Source: Novosphingobium panipatense (lineage in GTDB: Bacteria > Pseudomonadota > Alphaproteobacteria > Sphingomonadales > Sphingomonadaceae). Taken from it: DNA of 64,000 nt. Both the position numbers and the translations under genes were made by a program. The notes under the pieces were generated by a model that did no database searches, was not told the DNA's origin, and saw nothing but the letters and a program-made list of their open reading frames with translations. Position 1 is the first letter of the stretch. Each line of letters starts with the position of its first letter. The stretch covers positions 11,439-75,438 of the forward strand of contig NZ_MSQB01000020.1 in NCBI RefSeq assembly GCF_002149965.1, given 5' to 3'. Below, one piece after another: positions 1 to 8,677 of the stretch.

Positions 1-9
1 GCAAAGCGC

Positions 10-1281
10 ATGACCCTCAAACTCACCCCTGAGACGCTCGACCTTTCGCGGTTCCTGAAACCGGGCGACCGCATCGTGTTCGGCCAGGCCTGCGGCGAGC
101 CGACCACGCTGGTGGAGGCGCTGATCAAACAGGGCGAGGTCATCGGCGGCCTCCACGCCTTCATCGCTACCAGCTTTTCCGGCCTGTTCACGCCCGAAAG
201 CGCGCGCGCCTTCCGCCTCTCCAGCATGGGCGCGATCGGCGCGCTGCGGAGCATGACCAAGGCGAATGTGCTCGACGTCATCCCCGTCCACGTCAGCCAG
301 ATCGCCTGCCTGATCGAGGCCGGGATCATGCCCTGCGACGTGGCGATGATTCAGGTCAGCCCGGCCGATGCGCAGGGCAACCACAGCTGCGGCCTGATCT
401 CCGACTACGTCCGCGCGGCGGTGGACAAGGCCCGCCTCGTGATCGCCGAAGTCAACGAGCAGGTGCCTTACGTTCCGGGCGAGACGATCCCCGGCGCGTT
501 GATCGACGTGGCCGTCCACGTCAGCCGTGCACCCGTGGAGGTGGCTCCCGCCAAGATCGGACCTACGGACGAAGCCATCGCACGCCACTGCGCCGAATTC
601 ATCGGTGACGGCGCGGTGCTGCAGACCGGCGTGGGCGCGGTGCCGGACGCGATCCTGCGCCTGCTGCACGACCGCCGCGACCTTGGCGTCCATTCGGGCA
701 TGCTGGGTGACGGCCTTGTCGACCTTGCCGAAGCCGGCGTGCTGACCAATGCCCGCAAGGAGATCGACCGGGGCGTCTCGATCAACGGTGCGCTGATCGG
801 CACGCGGCGGCTCTATGACTGGGCCGCGCACAATCCGGCGATCCGCATGGCGCCCAGCAGCTACACCCACGGCGTAAAGCCGATCATCCAGCTGACCCGG
901 CTGGTGACGATCAACGCCGCGCTGGAAGTGGACCTCACCGGGCAGGTCAATGCCGAGCAATCGGGCGCGACCTACCTCGGTGGCACCGGCGGGCAGGTCG
1001 ATTTCGTCCGCGCCGGATCGCGCGTGCCGGGCGGCGCCTCGCTTATCGTGCTGGCCTCCACCGCCAAGGGCGGCACACTGAGCAAGATCGTCCCCGCCCT
1101 TTCCGGCCCCGTCACCACCGCGCGAACCGAGGTGGACGTGATCGTCACCGAATACGGCGCGGCGCAATTGAAGGGCCAGACTCTGGCCGAACGCGCGAAG
1201 CGGCTGGTCGCCATCGCTCATCCCGACTTCCGCGAAGACCTGTCGCGCACCGCCCACGAGATCGAGAAAAGGGGCTTCTAA
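10..1281 (+). CDS. acetyl-CoA hydrolase/transferase family CoA-transferase
   Basis: This 423-residue protein is a family I type CoA-transferase (Cat1/AarC/4-hydroxybutyrate CoA-transferase superfamily), expected to move CoA between a donor acyl-CoA and an organic acid. The conserved stretch INAALEVDLTGQVNAE followed by a glycine-rich segment matches the region that carries the active-site glutamate in this family, making Glu306 the candidate nucleophile. Its substrate cannot be read from sequence. It begins nine bases into the window, so a start further upstream cannot be excluded. One base separates it from the enoyl-CoA hydratase gene, so the two are almost certainly cotranscribed and probably act on the same acyl-CoA intermediate. 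Confidence 0.85.
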   Translation: MTLKLTPETLDLSRFLKPGDRIVFGQACGEPTTLVEALIKQGEVIGGLHAFIATSFSGLFTPESARAFRLSSMGAIGALRSMTKANVLDVIPVHVSQIACLIEAGIMPCDVAMIQVSPADAQGNHSCGLISDYVRAAVDKARLVIAEVNEQVPYVPGETIPGALIDVAVHVSRAPVEVAPAKIGPTDEAIARHCAEFIGDGAVLQTGVGAVPDAILRLLHDRRDLGVHSGMLGDGLVDLAEAGVLTNARKEIDRGVSINGALIGTRRLYDWAAHNPAIRMAPSSYTHGVKPIIQLTRLVTINAALEVDLTGQVNAEQSGATYLGGTGGQVDFVRAGSRVPGGASLIVLASTAKGGTLSKIVPALSGPVTTARTEVDVIVTEYGAAQLKGQTLAERAKRLVAIAHPDFREDLSRTAHEIEKRGF

Positions 1282-1282
1282 C

Positions 1283-2050
1283 GTGACTCAAGCTGTCCTC
1301 TACGATGCCCATGACGACGGCATCGCGGTCATCACCATCAATCGCCCCGAACAGCGCAATTGCCTCAGCCGCGAAGTGCGCGAAGGGTTGCGCGAGGCTT
1401 GGGCGACGTTCGAGGCCGATGCCTCTGCCCGCATCGCCATCCTCACCGGCAGCGGCGACAAGGCCTTTTGCGCGGGCGGCGATCTGAAGGAGATGGTCGA
1501 AACCGGCATGGCCGTGCCGCCGCGTGATCTTTACGCGCTGCCCTACGACACCATCGAACTGACCAAGCCGACCATCGCCGCGGTCAACGGCCACGCCTTC
1601 GCCGGCGGCTGGATGATCGCGCAGGCCTGCGACCTCTGCGTCGCCAGCACCAACGCGAAGTTCGCGATAACCGAGGTCAAGGTCGGACGCGGCAGCCCCT
1701 GGGCCTCGCCGTTGATTCACATGATCCCGCAGCGGATCATGATGGAGATCATGCTGACCGGAAAGCCGATCACCGCGAGCCGCGCTTACGAGATCGGCCT
1801 CGTCAACCGCCTTGCCGAGCCCGGCGCGGTGCTGGACGCGGCCATCGAACTGGCGCTGGAAGTGCTGGAAGGCGCCCCCCTCTCGGTAAAGGCCGCGCGC
1901 GAAACGGTGATGCTGGCGACCGAAATGGGCCGCTCCGCCGCGCTTGCAGCCGCGCGTGCGGCACATGAGCACACTTATAGCAGCGAAGACGCGCAGGAAG
2001 GCCCGCGCGCCTTCGCGGAAAAGCGCAAGCCGGTGTGGAAGGGGCGATAG
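1283..2050 (+). CDS. enoyl-CoA hydratase/isomerase (crotonase) family protein
   Basis: A 255-residue crotonase-fold protein starting with GTG. The oxyanion-hole segment CAGGDLKEM is present near residue 65 and NGHAFAGGWMIA lies near residue 105. Of the two glutamates used by classical enoyl-CoA hydratase, the one in GGGCEL is replaced by Met111 here, while the second survives as Glu131 in FAITEV. That pattern is more common in isomerase, hydrolase or retro-Claisen members of the superfamily than in true hydratases, so the reaction is left open. Tight linkage to the preceding CoA-transferase suggests it processes the CoA ester that enzyme makes. Confidence 0.85.
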   Translation: MTQAVLYDAHDDGIAVITINRPEQRNCLSREVREGLREAWATFEADASARIAILTGSGDKAFCAGGDLKEMVETGMAVPPRDLYALPYDTIELTKPTIAAVNGHAFAGGWMIAQACDLCVASTNAKFAITEVKVGRGSPWASPLIHMIPQRIMMEIMLTGKPITASRAYEIGLVNRLAEPGAVLDAAIELALEVLEGAPLSVKAARETVMLATEMGRSAALAAARAAHEHTYSSEDAQEGPRAFAEKRKPVWKGR

Positions 2051-2113
2051 ACGAAACCTCTCCCGACCAGGACATGAGGAGAGGTATCGTCTATCCGCGG
2101 CGCCTTAGCGCAC

Positions 2114-3997
2114 TTAAAGCGCGCTTTCCGCGGTAGCGCTTGCCCGGTGGGGCGAAGATGAAGCATCTTCAAACGTGACGCCCTCATGGGTGCCGCCTGC
2201 GCGCCAGTCGGCCAGCATCTGGCGGAAGGCATCCCAACCGGCCAGATAGCCGCGGAACAGCGCCCATTTCGGGTTCTTCTCGCCTTCGTTGTTGAAATAG
2301 CTGGGCGTGCATTCGTTCTGGAAGCCGGACATGTCGACTTCGTTTTCCTTGCAGTGCGCGCAGTACCCTTCGACGCCCTCCTTCGTGGCCGAGATCGTGC
2401 TGGCGCCCCGGCGCAGCGTTTCGCCCGCCATGAAGGCGATATGCTCCGCCTGCCGCCCGAACTGCTCGGTGGTGGAGGAGTTCGTCGCGCCCTGGATATA
2501 GCCCATGTAGAACATCGCCGGGAACTCGTCGGTGATCACGCCGTGGAACGTGCTCGCGCCGTCGGTCCAGTGGTCGTAGATCGACTTGCCGCCGCGTCCT
2601 TCCACCGTGTCGATGCCCCAGCGGCGCTTCAGGTCGCTCGTCACTTCGAAGCCGGAGGCGAAGATCATCAGGTCTACTTCGTGCTCCACGCCGTCGGCGA
2701 TGAAGCCCTTCTCGGTCATCCGCTCCACGCCCTGCGTGCCGGACACGTCGATCAGCGTGACGTTGGGCTGGTTGAACGCGGGGTAGTAATCGTTGTTGGA
2801 CAGCGGCCGCTTGCACATGAAGCGGAAGTAGGGCTTCAGCTTTTCCGCCGTGTCCTTGTCTTCCACGATCGAATCCACGCGGCGGCGCAGGCGTTCCATC
2901 ACCTGGAAGTCCACCACTTCGCGGCGATCCATGAATTCCAGCGGATCGAGCGCGGGCCAGCCTTCCTCGCCCAGTTCGATGGCAAGGTTGCGGCTGATCT
3001 CGGTCCAGATGTCGCAGATCAGGTCGGGTTCGCCGGGGATGAAGAAGGCTTGCGCGGCGCGGTGGAAGTTCGCCATGCGCTCCTGCTGCCAACCGGGTTG
3101 GAGCGAGGCCGCCCACGCAGCATCGGTCGGCGGATTGGGCCGTTCGTCGATGTTCGAAGGGGTGCGCTGCAGCACGTAGAGGTGCTTCGCATACTTGGCG
3201 AGATAGGGCACCGCCTGGACCGAGGTTGCCCCGGTGCCGACGATGGCCACACGCTTGTCGCGCAGCTTTTCCAGCTCCGGCGCGGTCCATGAACCGCCGG
3301 TATAGTCATGCTCCCACCGGCTGGTGTGGAACATCTTGCCCTTGAAGTCGTGAATGCCGGGGATGCCGGGCAGCTTGGGCATGTTCATCACGCCGCCGGC
3401 CATCACCACGAAGCGCGCGCGGATGTCGTCGCCGCGATTGGTTGTCACATGCCAGCGCTTGATGCTTTCGTCCCAGCGAATGCCGGTGACCAGCGTGTGG
3501 AACAGCGCCTTGTCGGCAAGGTCGAAGCGCTCGGCCATGTCCTGGCAGTACTGCTGGATTTCCCAGCCGTCCGAGAACTTCTTGCTGGGCATGAAGCCCG
3601 TCTCTTCCAGCAGCGGCAGATAGCAGTAGGCATCGTTGTCGCACTGCACGCCGGGATAGCGGTTCCAGTACCACACGCCGCCGAAGCCGCCCGCGTGATC
3701 GATGTTGCGCACATTGAAAACGCCCTGCTTGTGCAAGTGATAGCCGGCCAGAATGCCCGAGAACCCGGCGCCGAGGATGGCGACGTCGATATCCTCCACC
3801 AGCGGCTCACGCTCGGCAACGGGGGTGAAGGGATCGTGGGCGTAATTGTCGGAAAAGTCGTCGGTCGGCCTCACGTACTGCTCGCCGCCCTCGCGCCGCA
3901 TGCGCTTGTCGCGCTCCTGACGATACTTCGCCTTCAGCGCCGGGATATCGAGTTCCTCAGGGCTTGGCACGTCGGACTTGAGGCAGGTCATTTCCAT
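2114..3997 (-). CDS. Baeyer-Villiger-type flavin-containing monooxygenase
   Basis: This 627-residue protein has an N-terminal FAD-binding Rossmann motif (AILGAGFSGILAG, near residue 75), a second NADPH-binding motif (AIVGTGATSVQA, near residue 250) and between them the Baeyer-Villiger fingerprint FKGKMFHTSRWEHD. Members insert one oxygen next to a ketone to give an ester or lactone, using NADPH and O2. An N-terminal extension of about 70 residues precedes the first Rossmann fold, as in the longer cyclopentadecanone and steroid monooxygenases. An alternative ATG lies two codons downstream. It follows the SDR gene on the same strand, an arrangement that fits alcohol-to-ketone-to-ester chemistry. 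Confidence 0.88.
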   Translation of the reverse strand: MEMTCLKSDVPSPEELDIPALKAKYRQERDKRMRREGGEQYVRPTDDFSDNYAHDPFTPVAEREPLVEDIDVAILGAGFSGILAGYHLHKQGVFNVRNIDHAGGFGGVWYWNRYPGVQCDNDAYCYLPLLEETGFMPSKKFSDGWEIQQYCQDMAERFDLADKALFHTLVTGIRWDESIKRWHVTTNRGDDIRARFVVMAGGVMNMPKLPGIPGIHDFKGKMFHTSRWEHDYTGGSWTAPELEKLRDKRVAIVGTGATSVQAVPYLAKYAKHLYVLQRTPSNIDERPNPPTDAAWAASLQPGWQQERMANFHRAAQAFFIPGEPDLICDIWTEISRNLAIELGEEGWPALDPLEFMDRREVVDFQVMERLRRRVDSIVEDKDTAEKLKPYFRFMCKRPLSNNDYYPAFNQPNVTLIDVSGTQGVERMTEKGFIADGVEHEVDLMIFASGFEVTSDLKRRWGIDTVEGRGGKSIYDHWTDGASTFHGVITDEFPAMFYMGYIQGATNSSTTEQFGRQAEHIAFMAGETLRRGASTISATKEGVEGYCAHCKENEVDMSGFQNECTPSYFNNEGEKNPKWALFRGYLAGWDAFRQMLADWRAGGTHEGVTFEDASSSPHRASATAESAL

Positions 3998-4103
3998 CGA
4001 ATGGGCATCCTCTTGGCGGCGACTCTGCTCCGGTCGCCCGTTACCGCTGAATCTGGCGCAGCGGCCTGTTAGTTGTCAACAGTGTTGTTCATTAGTGGAG
4101 TGC

Positions 4104-4208
4104 GCCTTCGACATCCGTCGAAGGCTTGCGGCACCGGCCCACTCCCCCACCCGACCTCCCAGAGTATGCCCCGTAGGAAGATCGGGTGGGGGAGTGGGCC
4201 GGCGCCGC
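4104..4208. repeat. long-hairpin repeat, copy A
   Basis: A 9-bp hairpin with loop ATCC (4104-4125, arm GCCTTCGAC) is followed by the large hairpin core at 4128-4208, with arms beginning GCGGCACCGGCCCACTCCC and a loop of about 16 nt. It sits between the SDR stop codon and the monooxygenase start on the minus strand, so it could attenuate or terminate transcription between them. It belongs to the subfamily whose arms carry CACCCGACCTCCC, shared with copies D and F. A few mismatches lie close to the loop. Confidence 0.85.
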
Positions 4209-4212
4209 ATCT

Positions 4213-5139
4213 TCAGGCGTCGGCTCCAGCAGTCGCCATCTTGAACGAGTAGCCGATGTGATCGACATGCCCGTGCAGCCCGAAATCGTGCAGCTTCGCC
4301 TTGTCGTGGAAGGCTTCCGAAGCGGCCGCGACATCCTCGATGGTCCAGTGCGGCCGATAGACGCCCTCGGTTTCCGCCACGAACATCCGCGCCACGCGGC
4401 CCGCCATCGATGCGATCATCTCGCCGGTCACCTGGCAATCCTCGTGCGAGAGCCAGCCGACCACCGGGGCCACCAGTTCGGGCTCCATCGGCGGGTACTG
4501 CGAGATGTCGAGGCCCTCGGCCATGCGCGTCACCGCGCCGGGCACGATCACATTGCACTTCACGTTGTGCGCCTCACCCTCCAGCGCGGCGATGTTGTTC
4601 AGGCCCAGCATCGCCGACTTCGAGATGCCGTAGTTCACGCAGCGCTCGTTGCCGTAGAGCCCGCCGACCGAACTGGTCAGCACGATGCGGCCGTACCCGG
4701 CATCGCACATCGGCCCGAACGCCGCCTGCACCACATGGAACGCGCCCAGCAGATGGACGTCGAGCACGGCGTGCAGGTCGCCGCTGGAAAGCTCGCGGAT
4801 CGATCCGTAGCGCACGTTGCCGGCATTATGGACCAGCACGTCGATCCGGCCCCACTTGTCCAGCGCGGCCTGGACGATGGCCTTGCCGCCTTCGGGCGTG
4901 GCGACGGAATCGGTATTGGCGATGGCCTCGCCGCCCGCCGCCACGATCTCGTCCACCACGCTCTGCGCCACACTGATATCCGCGCCCGGTGCGTCGAGAT
5001 CGCCCCGGATCGCGCCGCCCAGATCGTTGACCACCACTTTGGCCCCGCGCGTGGCCAGCAGCAGCGCATAGGCCCGGCCAAGCCCGCGTCCGGCTCCGGT
5101 GATCACGGCCACGCGGCCATCAAAGCGCATCTCTTCCAT
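4213..5139 (-). CDS. SDR family oxidoreductase, MFE-2/HSD17B4-like
   Basis: This 308-residue short-chain dehydrogenase has the NAD-binding motif TGAGRGLG near residue 13, NAG near residue 103, a catalytic Ser in LTSSVGG and Tyr-Lys in YGISK. The VVVNDLGG segment after the first beta-alpha-beta unit resembles the (3R)-hydroxyacyl-CoA dehydrogenase domain of peroxisomal multifunctional enzyme 2, so a 3-hydroxyacyl-CoA or a bulky cyclic alcohol is a plausible substrate. The frame is open further upstream, but the chosen ATG follows a GGGAGAG ribosome-binding site and matches the family N-terminus. It is divergent from the propeller-protein gene across 238 bp that probably holds both promoters. 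Confidence 0.85.
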   Translation of the reverse strand: MEEMRFDGRVAVITGAGRGLGRAYALLLATRGAKVVVNDLGGAIRGDLDAPGADISVAQSVVDEIVAAGGEAIANTDSVATPEGGKAIVQAALDKWGRIDVLVHNAGNVRYGSIRELSSGDLHAVLDVHLLGAFHVVQAAFGPMCDAGYGRIVLTSSVGGLYGNERCVNYGISKSAMLGLNNIAALEGEAHNVKCNVIVPGAVTRMAEGLDISQYPPMEPELVAPVVGWLSHEDCQVTGEMIASMAGRVARMFVAETEGVYRPHWTIEDVAAASEAFHDKAKLHDFGLHGHVDHIGYSFKMATAGADA

Positions 5140-5377
5140 GGAACTCTCCCGGCTGACCGTCTCTGATGGAGGCGGTCTCTTTTCCGTCTGACGATCGAAT
5201 ATGCGCACGGGGGAGGGCGGGGCAATCGAACAAAGCCCTGTGAACGTCGCCGGGGCGATAGTACGTGCCCGAGAGGCTCTGGCCCGGGTCCTCGCGTTGC
5301 CTGCTTCGGGTGTGCTGGATAGGCTCGAAGGGAAAAGAACGGCCGCAAGAGCGCCGGACGAGAGGACGATTTCACCG

Positions 5378-6988
5378 ATGCTCGAACCCGCAGGACGCAA
5401 CCACGGCGTCGTCTCCGCCCGCCCGGCCGAAGGCTGGATGCTCCACCGCATGACCCCGCCGACGCGCCTCTACAGCGCCAATGGCCTGCGCACCGGGGCG
5501 GATGGGCGGATCTATGTCGCACAAGTGGGCGGCAGCCAGATCAGCGCGGTCGATCCCGACAGCGGCGCGGTGGAAGTGATCAGCCCGATGGGCGGCGGCA
5601 TTACCGCGCCTGACGATCTTGCCTTCGATGAGGAGGGCAACCTCTACGCCACCGAAATCACCGAAGGCCGCGTTTCGGTGCTGCGCCCGAACGGCACCAG
5701 CGCGGTCGTTTACGGCGACTTGCCCGTCGCGAACCCGATCACCTATTCGCAGGGCCGCCTGATCGCGGGGGGCTGCGAAATGGGCGCGCAAGTGCTCGAA
5801 CTGGACCGGGACGGCGGCGCGCCGCGCGTGATCGCGGACAATGTGCCGATGCCCAACGCCTTCGAGGTAGGCCCCGACGGCAAGCTCTACATGCCGGTGA
5901 TGGGCGCCAATGCGATCTGGCGCGTCAATCTGGACGGCAGCGGTGAGCCCGAAGTGGTCTGCGGCGATCTCGGCGTGCCCGATTCGGTGAAGTTCGATGC
6001 AGAGGGCATGATCGTCTCCACCCAGGTCGCCAGCGGGCAAGTGCTGCGCATCGATCCGCGCACCGGTGCCAAGACGGTGCTGGCCGATATCGGCGCGGGG
6101 CTGGACAACTGCACCTTCGTCGGCGACCGGCTGTTCATCTCGCACATTCTCGGCTCGATCCATGAGATCACCACGCCCAAGGCGGCGGGCGGGCTGGTGA
6201 AGCCGCTGATCGAGAAGGGCCTGCAATGGCCGCTCGATGTCTCGATGGGCGCGGATGGCGTGCTGTGGATCGCCGATGGCGGCTTCGTCTTCTCGCTGCG
6301 TGCGGGGGAGGCGGTGAAGCTGGAAGGCATGCTGTTCAGCCCGAACTTCCCCGGATATTCGCGCGGCGTCGTCGCGGCGGGAGCGGGCGAGATGATCGTG
6401 ACGACCGCCAATGGCGAAGTCGCGAAGTTCCATCCCGCCGGGCCGTCGATGGAGCTGCTGGCCAGCGGGTTCGACCAGCTGATGGGCGTTGCCATTGCCC
6501 CCTCTGGCGCGGTGGTCTTCGCCGAATACGGCACCGGCAAGGTCCATTCCGTTTCGGGCGGCAAAGTGGAGGAACTGGTCTCCGGGCTCGATCGTCCCAA
6601 GGGCGTGGCGGTGGCCGGGGATGGCACGGTCTATGTCGCCGAAAGCGGCGCTGGCCGGGTGGTCAAGCTGGTCGGCGGACGCGCGGAAGCGGTGATCGAG
6701 GATCTGGTCCGGCCCGAGGGGCTGGCGATCCGCGATGGCCGCATCACCGTGCTCGACGTGACGCGCCGCGAAGTCGTGCAGTCGGACCTTTCGGGCGGCG
6801 CGCGCGAAGTGATCGCACAGGGTCTGCCGGTCGGGCCGCCGGAAGGCACCGATCCCAAGCCGCTCGGCGGTGTGGGCCACATGTGCGGGCCGATGGGCAA
6901 CATGACCGGGCTTGACGTCGGGCCGGACGGCACCGTGTGGATCTGCGGCGACCTTGAAGGCAGCGTTCTGGCACTCAGGAGGGCGTGA
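5378..6988 (+). CDS. beta-propeller protein, SMP-30/gluconolactonase or NHL-like
   Basis: A protein of about 536 residues made of repeated propeller blades. Blade-like units such as GRIYVAQVGGSQ, GNLYATEITEGRV, GVLWIADGG and GTVYVAESGAGRV recur along the whole length, enough for two propellers in tandem. Such proteins include lactonases, virginiamycin B lyase and NHL carriers. No signal peptide is seen, which suggests a cytoplasmic enzyme. Within this locus a lactone hydrolase acting after the Baeyer-Villiger monooxygenase is an attractive inference only. The frame is open back to 5201; the start chosen follows AGAGGA and keeps the divergent promoter region free. Confidence 0.7.
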   Translation: MLEPAGRNHGVVSARPAEGWMLHRMTPPTRLYSANGLRTGADGRIYVAQVGGSQISAVDPDSGAVEVISPMGGGITAPDDLAFDEEGNLYATEITEGRVSVLRPNGTSAVVYGDLPVANPITYSQGRLIAGGCEMGAQVLELDRDGGAPRVIADNVPMPNAFEVGPDGKLYMPVMGANAIWRVNLDGSGEPEVVCGDLGVPDSVKFDAEGMIVSTQVASGQVLRIDPRTGAKTVLADIGAGLDNCTFVGDRLFISHILGSIHEITTPKAAGGLVKPLIEKGLQWPLDVSMGADGVLWIADGGFVFSLRAGEAVKLEGMLFSPNFPGYSRGVVAAGAGEMIVTTANGEVAKFHPAGPSMELLASGFDQLMGVAIAPSGAVVFAEYGTGKVHSVSGGKVEELVSGLDRPKGVAVAGDGTVYVAESGAGRVVKLVGGRAEAVIEDLVRPEGLAIRDGRITVLDVTRREVVQSDLSGGAREVIAQGLPVGPPEGTDPKPLGGVGHMCGPMGNMTGLDVGPDGTVWICGDLEGSVLALRRA

Positions 6989-6990
6989 CC

Positions 6991-7404
6991 ATGCTCAAGC
7001 AGTTGTGCTTCTTCAGGAAGCGGCCGGACATGAACATGGACGAGTTCATGGACTACTACGAGAACCAGCACTCGCAGCTTGCCAGGAAGATGGGCGCGGC
7101 GCCGGCGATCCCCGGCGCGGTGCGCTATGTGCGGCGATATCTGGTGCCGGAGAAGAACCCGATCACCGGCGAAGTCCACGATCCCGGCTACGACTGCGTG
7201 ATGGAAATCTGGTGGAACAGCCGCGAGGATTTCGAACGCTCGCAGGCGATCATCAGCGATCCCGCGCGTCTGCCGATGACCAAGGCGGATGAGGAGAAAC
7301 TGTTCGCCAGCCACGCCAACCCGGTCTGCACCTGCATCGAATACGATTCGCCGATGGGGCCGAATGGCGAGGCGACGCGGGTCGAGCTTTCCTACGGTGA
7401 CTGA
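6991..7404 (+). CDS. EthD domain-containing protein
   Basis: A 137-residue dimeric ferredoxin-fold protein of the EthD type, with the characteristic N-terminal segment DEFMDYYENQHSQLARK. EthD-like proteins are small and poorly understood. Some are needed for ether degradation and others are cyclases or dehydratases in polyketide routes. A GTG two codons upstream overlaps the previous stop, but the AGGAGGG ribosome-binding site at 6978-6983 is correctly spaced only for the ATG used here. The start lies two bases after the propeller-protein stop, so the two are cotranscribed. Confidence 0.8.
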   Translation: MLKQLCFFRKRPDMNMDEFMDYYENQHSQLARKMGAAPAIPGAVRYVRRYLVPEKNPITGEVHDPGYDCVMEIWWNSREDFERSQAIISDPARLPMTKADEEKLFASHANPVCTCIEYDSPMGPNGEATRVELSYGD

Positions 7405-7405
7405 C

Positions 7406-8644
7406 GTGTCCGCGCGAGACGAGTGGCGGCAGTTCGGGCTGGTGCCGGTGGCGGCCGGGCTCGGCTACGCGACCAGCGTGATCCATATCTACGGCATCGG
7501 GCCCTATATCGGCCCGGTCGCCGAAGCGATGGGGTGGAGCCGCACCCAAGTCACCTTCGGGCTGACCATCGCCACATTGGTGCAGGCTATCGGCGGCATT
7601 TTCATCGGCCTTGCGGTCGACCGCTTCGGCCCGCGCCGCTTCGGGGTGATCGGCATCGTGCTGCTGACTGTGGCCTTCGCGCTGCTCGGCACGGTGGGGG
7701 CCAGCCTGTCGCAGTGGTATCTGCTCTGGGGGCTGATCGCGATGGTTTCGCTGCCGGTGCAGGCTTCCGTCTGGACCAGCGCGGTGGCGTCGCGCTTCGA
7801 ACTTTCACGCGGACTGGCGCTGGCGGTGACGCTTTGCGGCGCGTCGATTGCGGCGGGGCTGTTCCCGATTCTGGGAACTTGGGCGATCAAGACATTCGGC
7901 TGGCGCATGGCCTTTGCGGTGCACGGCGGACTGTGGTTCGTCGTGGCGGCCCCGGTGATTTTCCTGTTCTTTCGCGGCGCGCATGATCGCGGCAATCGCA
8001 AGGAACCGGCGCCTGCCAAGCGCGACCTTCCGGGTGCGACATTGGGTGAAGGGCTGCGCTCCAGCGTCTACCACCGCCTCTTCGTGGCCAGCCTGCTGTT
8101 CACCTTCACGATCATCGCCATCGTCGTCCACTTCGTGTCGATCCTGGGGGACCGGGGCGCGGATGCGATGACGGCGGCGGCAATCGCCTCGTTCGTCGGC
8201 TGGTTCTCGCTCGCCGGGCGGCTGGGCACAGGCGTGCTGCTCGACCGCTTCCCCGCCTCGCTGGTGGGCGCGGCGGTGTTCATGCTGCCGGTGATCGGCT
8301 GCCTCTTGCTGCTGGGATCGGGCACCTCGTTTCTGGCATTGGCGCTGGCCTCGGGACTGATCGGGCTGACCCTGGGGGCGGAGATCGACGTGGTGGTCTA
8401 TCTGATCACCCGCCATTTCGGCCTCAGGAACTTCGGCGGGCTCTACGGCGGCGTGCTGGCGGCGCTTTCGATCGGCACGGCTGTCGGCCCGCTGGTGGCG
8501 GCGCTGATCCATGACCGGACCGGCAGGTACGAGATGTTCCTCTACCTCGCCATCGCCACGATGGCGGCCAGCAGCCTGGCCATCGGCACTCTGCCGCGCG
8601 GGGACCGCAAATACGCCACGGCGATTGGCGCTGCGTGCGAATAG
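7406..8644 (+). CDS. MFS transporter
   Basis: A roughly 412-residue membrane protein with about twelve hydrophobic segments in two halves and the MFS loop motif DRFGPRRFG after the second helix. It resembles monocarboxylate/oxalate-formate type permeases and is the obvious candidate for uptake of the substrate of this locus. The start is uncertain: GTG at 7406 was chosen, one base after the EthD stop, and GTG at 7397 is in the same frame. There is no strong ribosome-binding site, so translation may depend on coupling to the EthD gene. Confidence 0.82.
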   Translation: MSARDEWRQFGLVPVAAGLGYATSVIHIYGIGPYIGPVAEAMGWSRTQVTFGLTIATLVQAIGGIFIGLAVDRFGPRRFGVIGIVLLTVAFALLGTVGASLSQWYLLWGLIAMVSLPVQASVWTSAVASRFELSRGLALAVTLCGASIAAGLFPILGTWAIKTFGWRMAFAVHGGLWFVVAAPVIFLFFRGAHDRGNRKEPAPAKRDLPGATLGEGLRSSVYHRLFVASLLFTFTIIAIVVHFVSILGDRGADAMTAAAIASFVGWFSLAGRLGTGVLLDRFPASLVGAAVFMLPVIGCLLLLGSGTSFLALALASGLIGLTLGAEIDVVVYLITRHFGLRNFGGLYGGVLAALSIGTAVGPLVAALIHDRTGRYEMFLYLAIATMAASSLAIGTLPRGDRKYATAIGAACE

Positions 8645-8677
8645 TGGGATAACGGCCGCAAATCCGCGCGAATAAGA

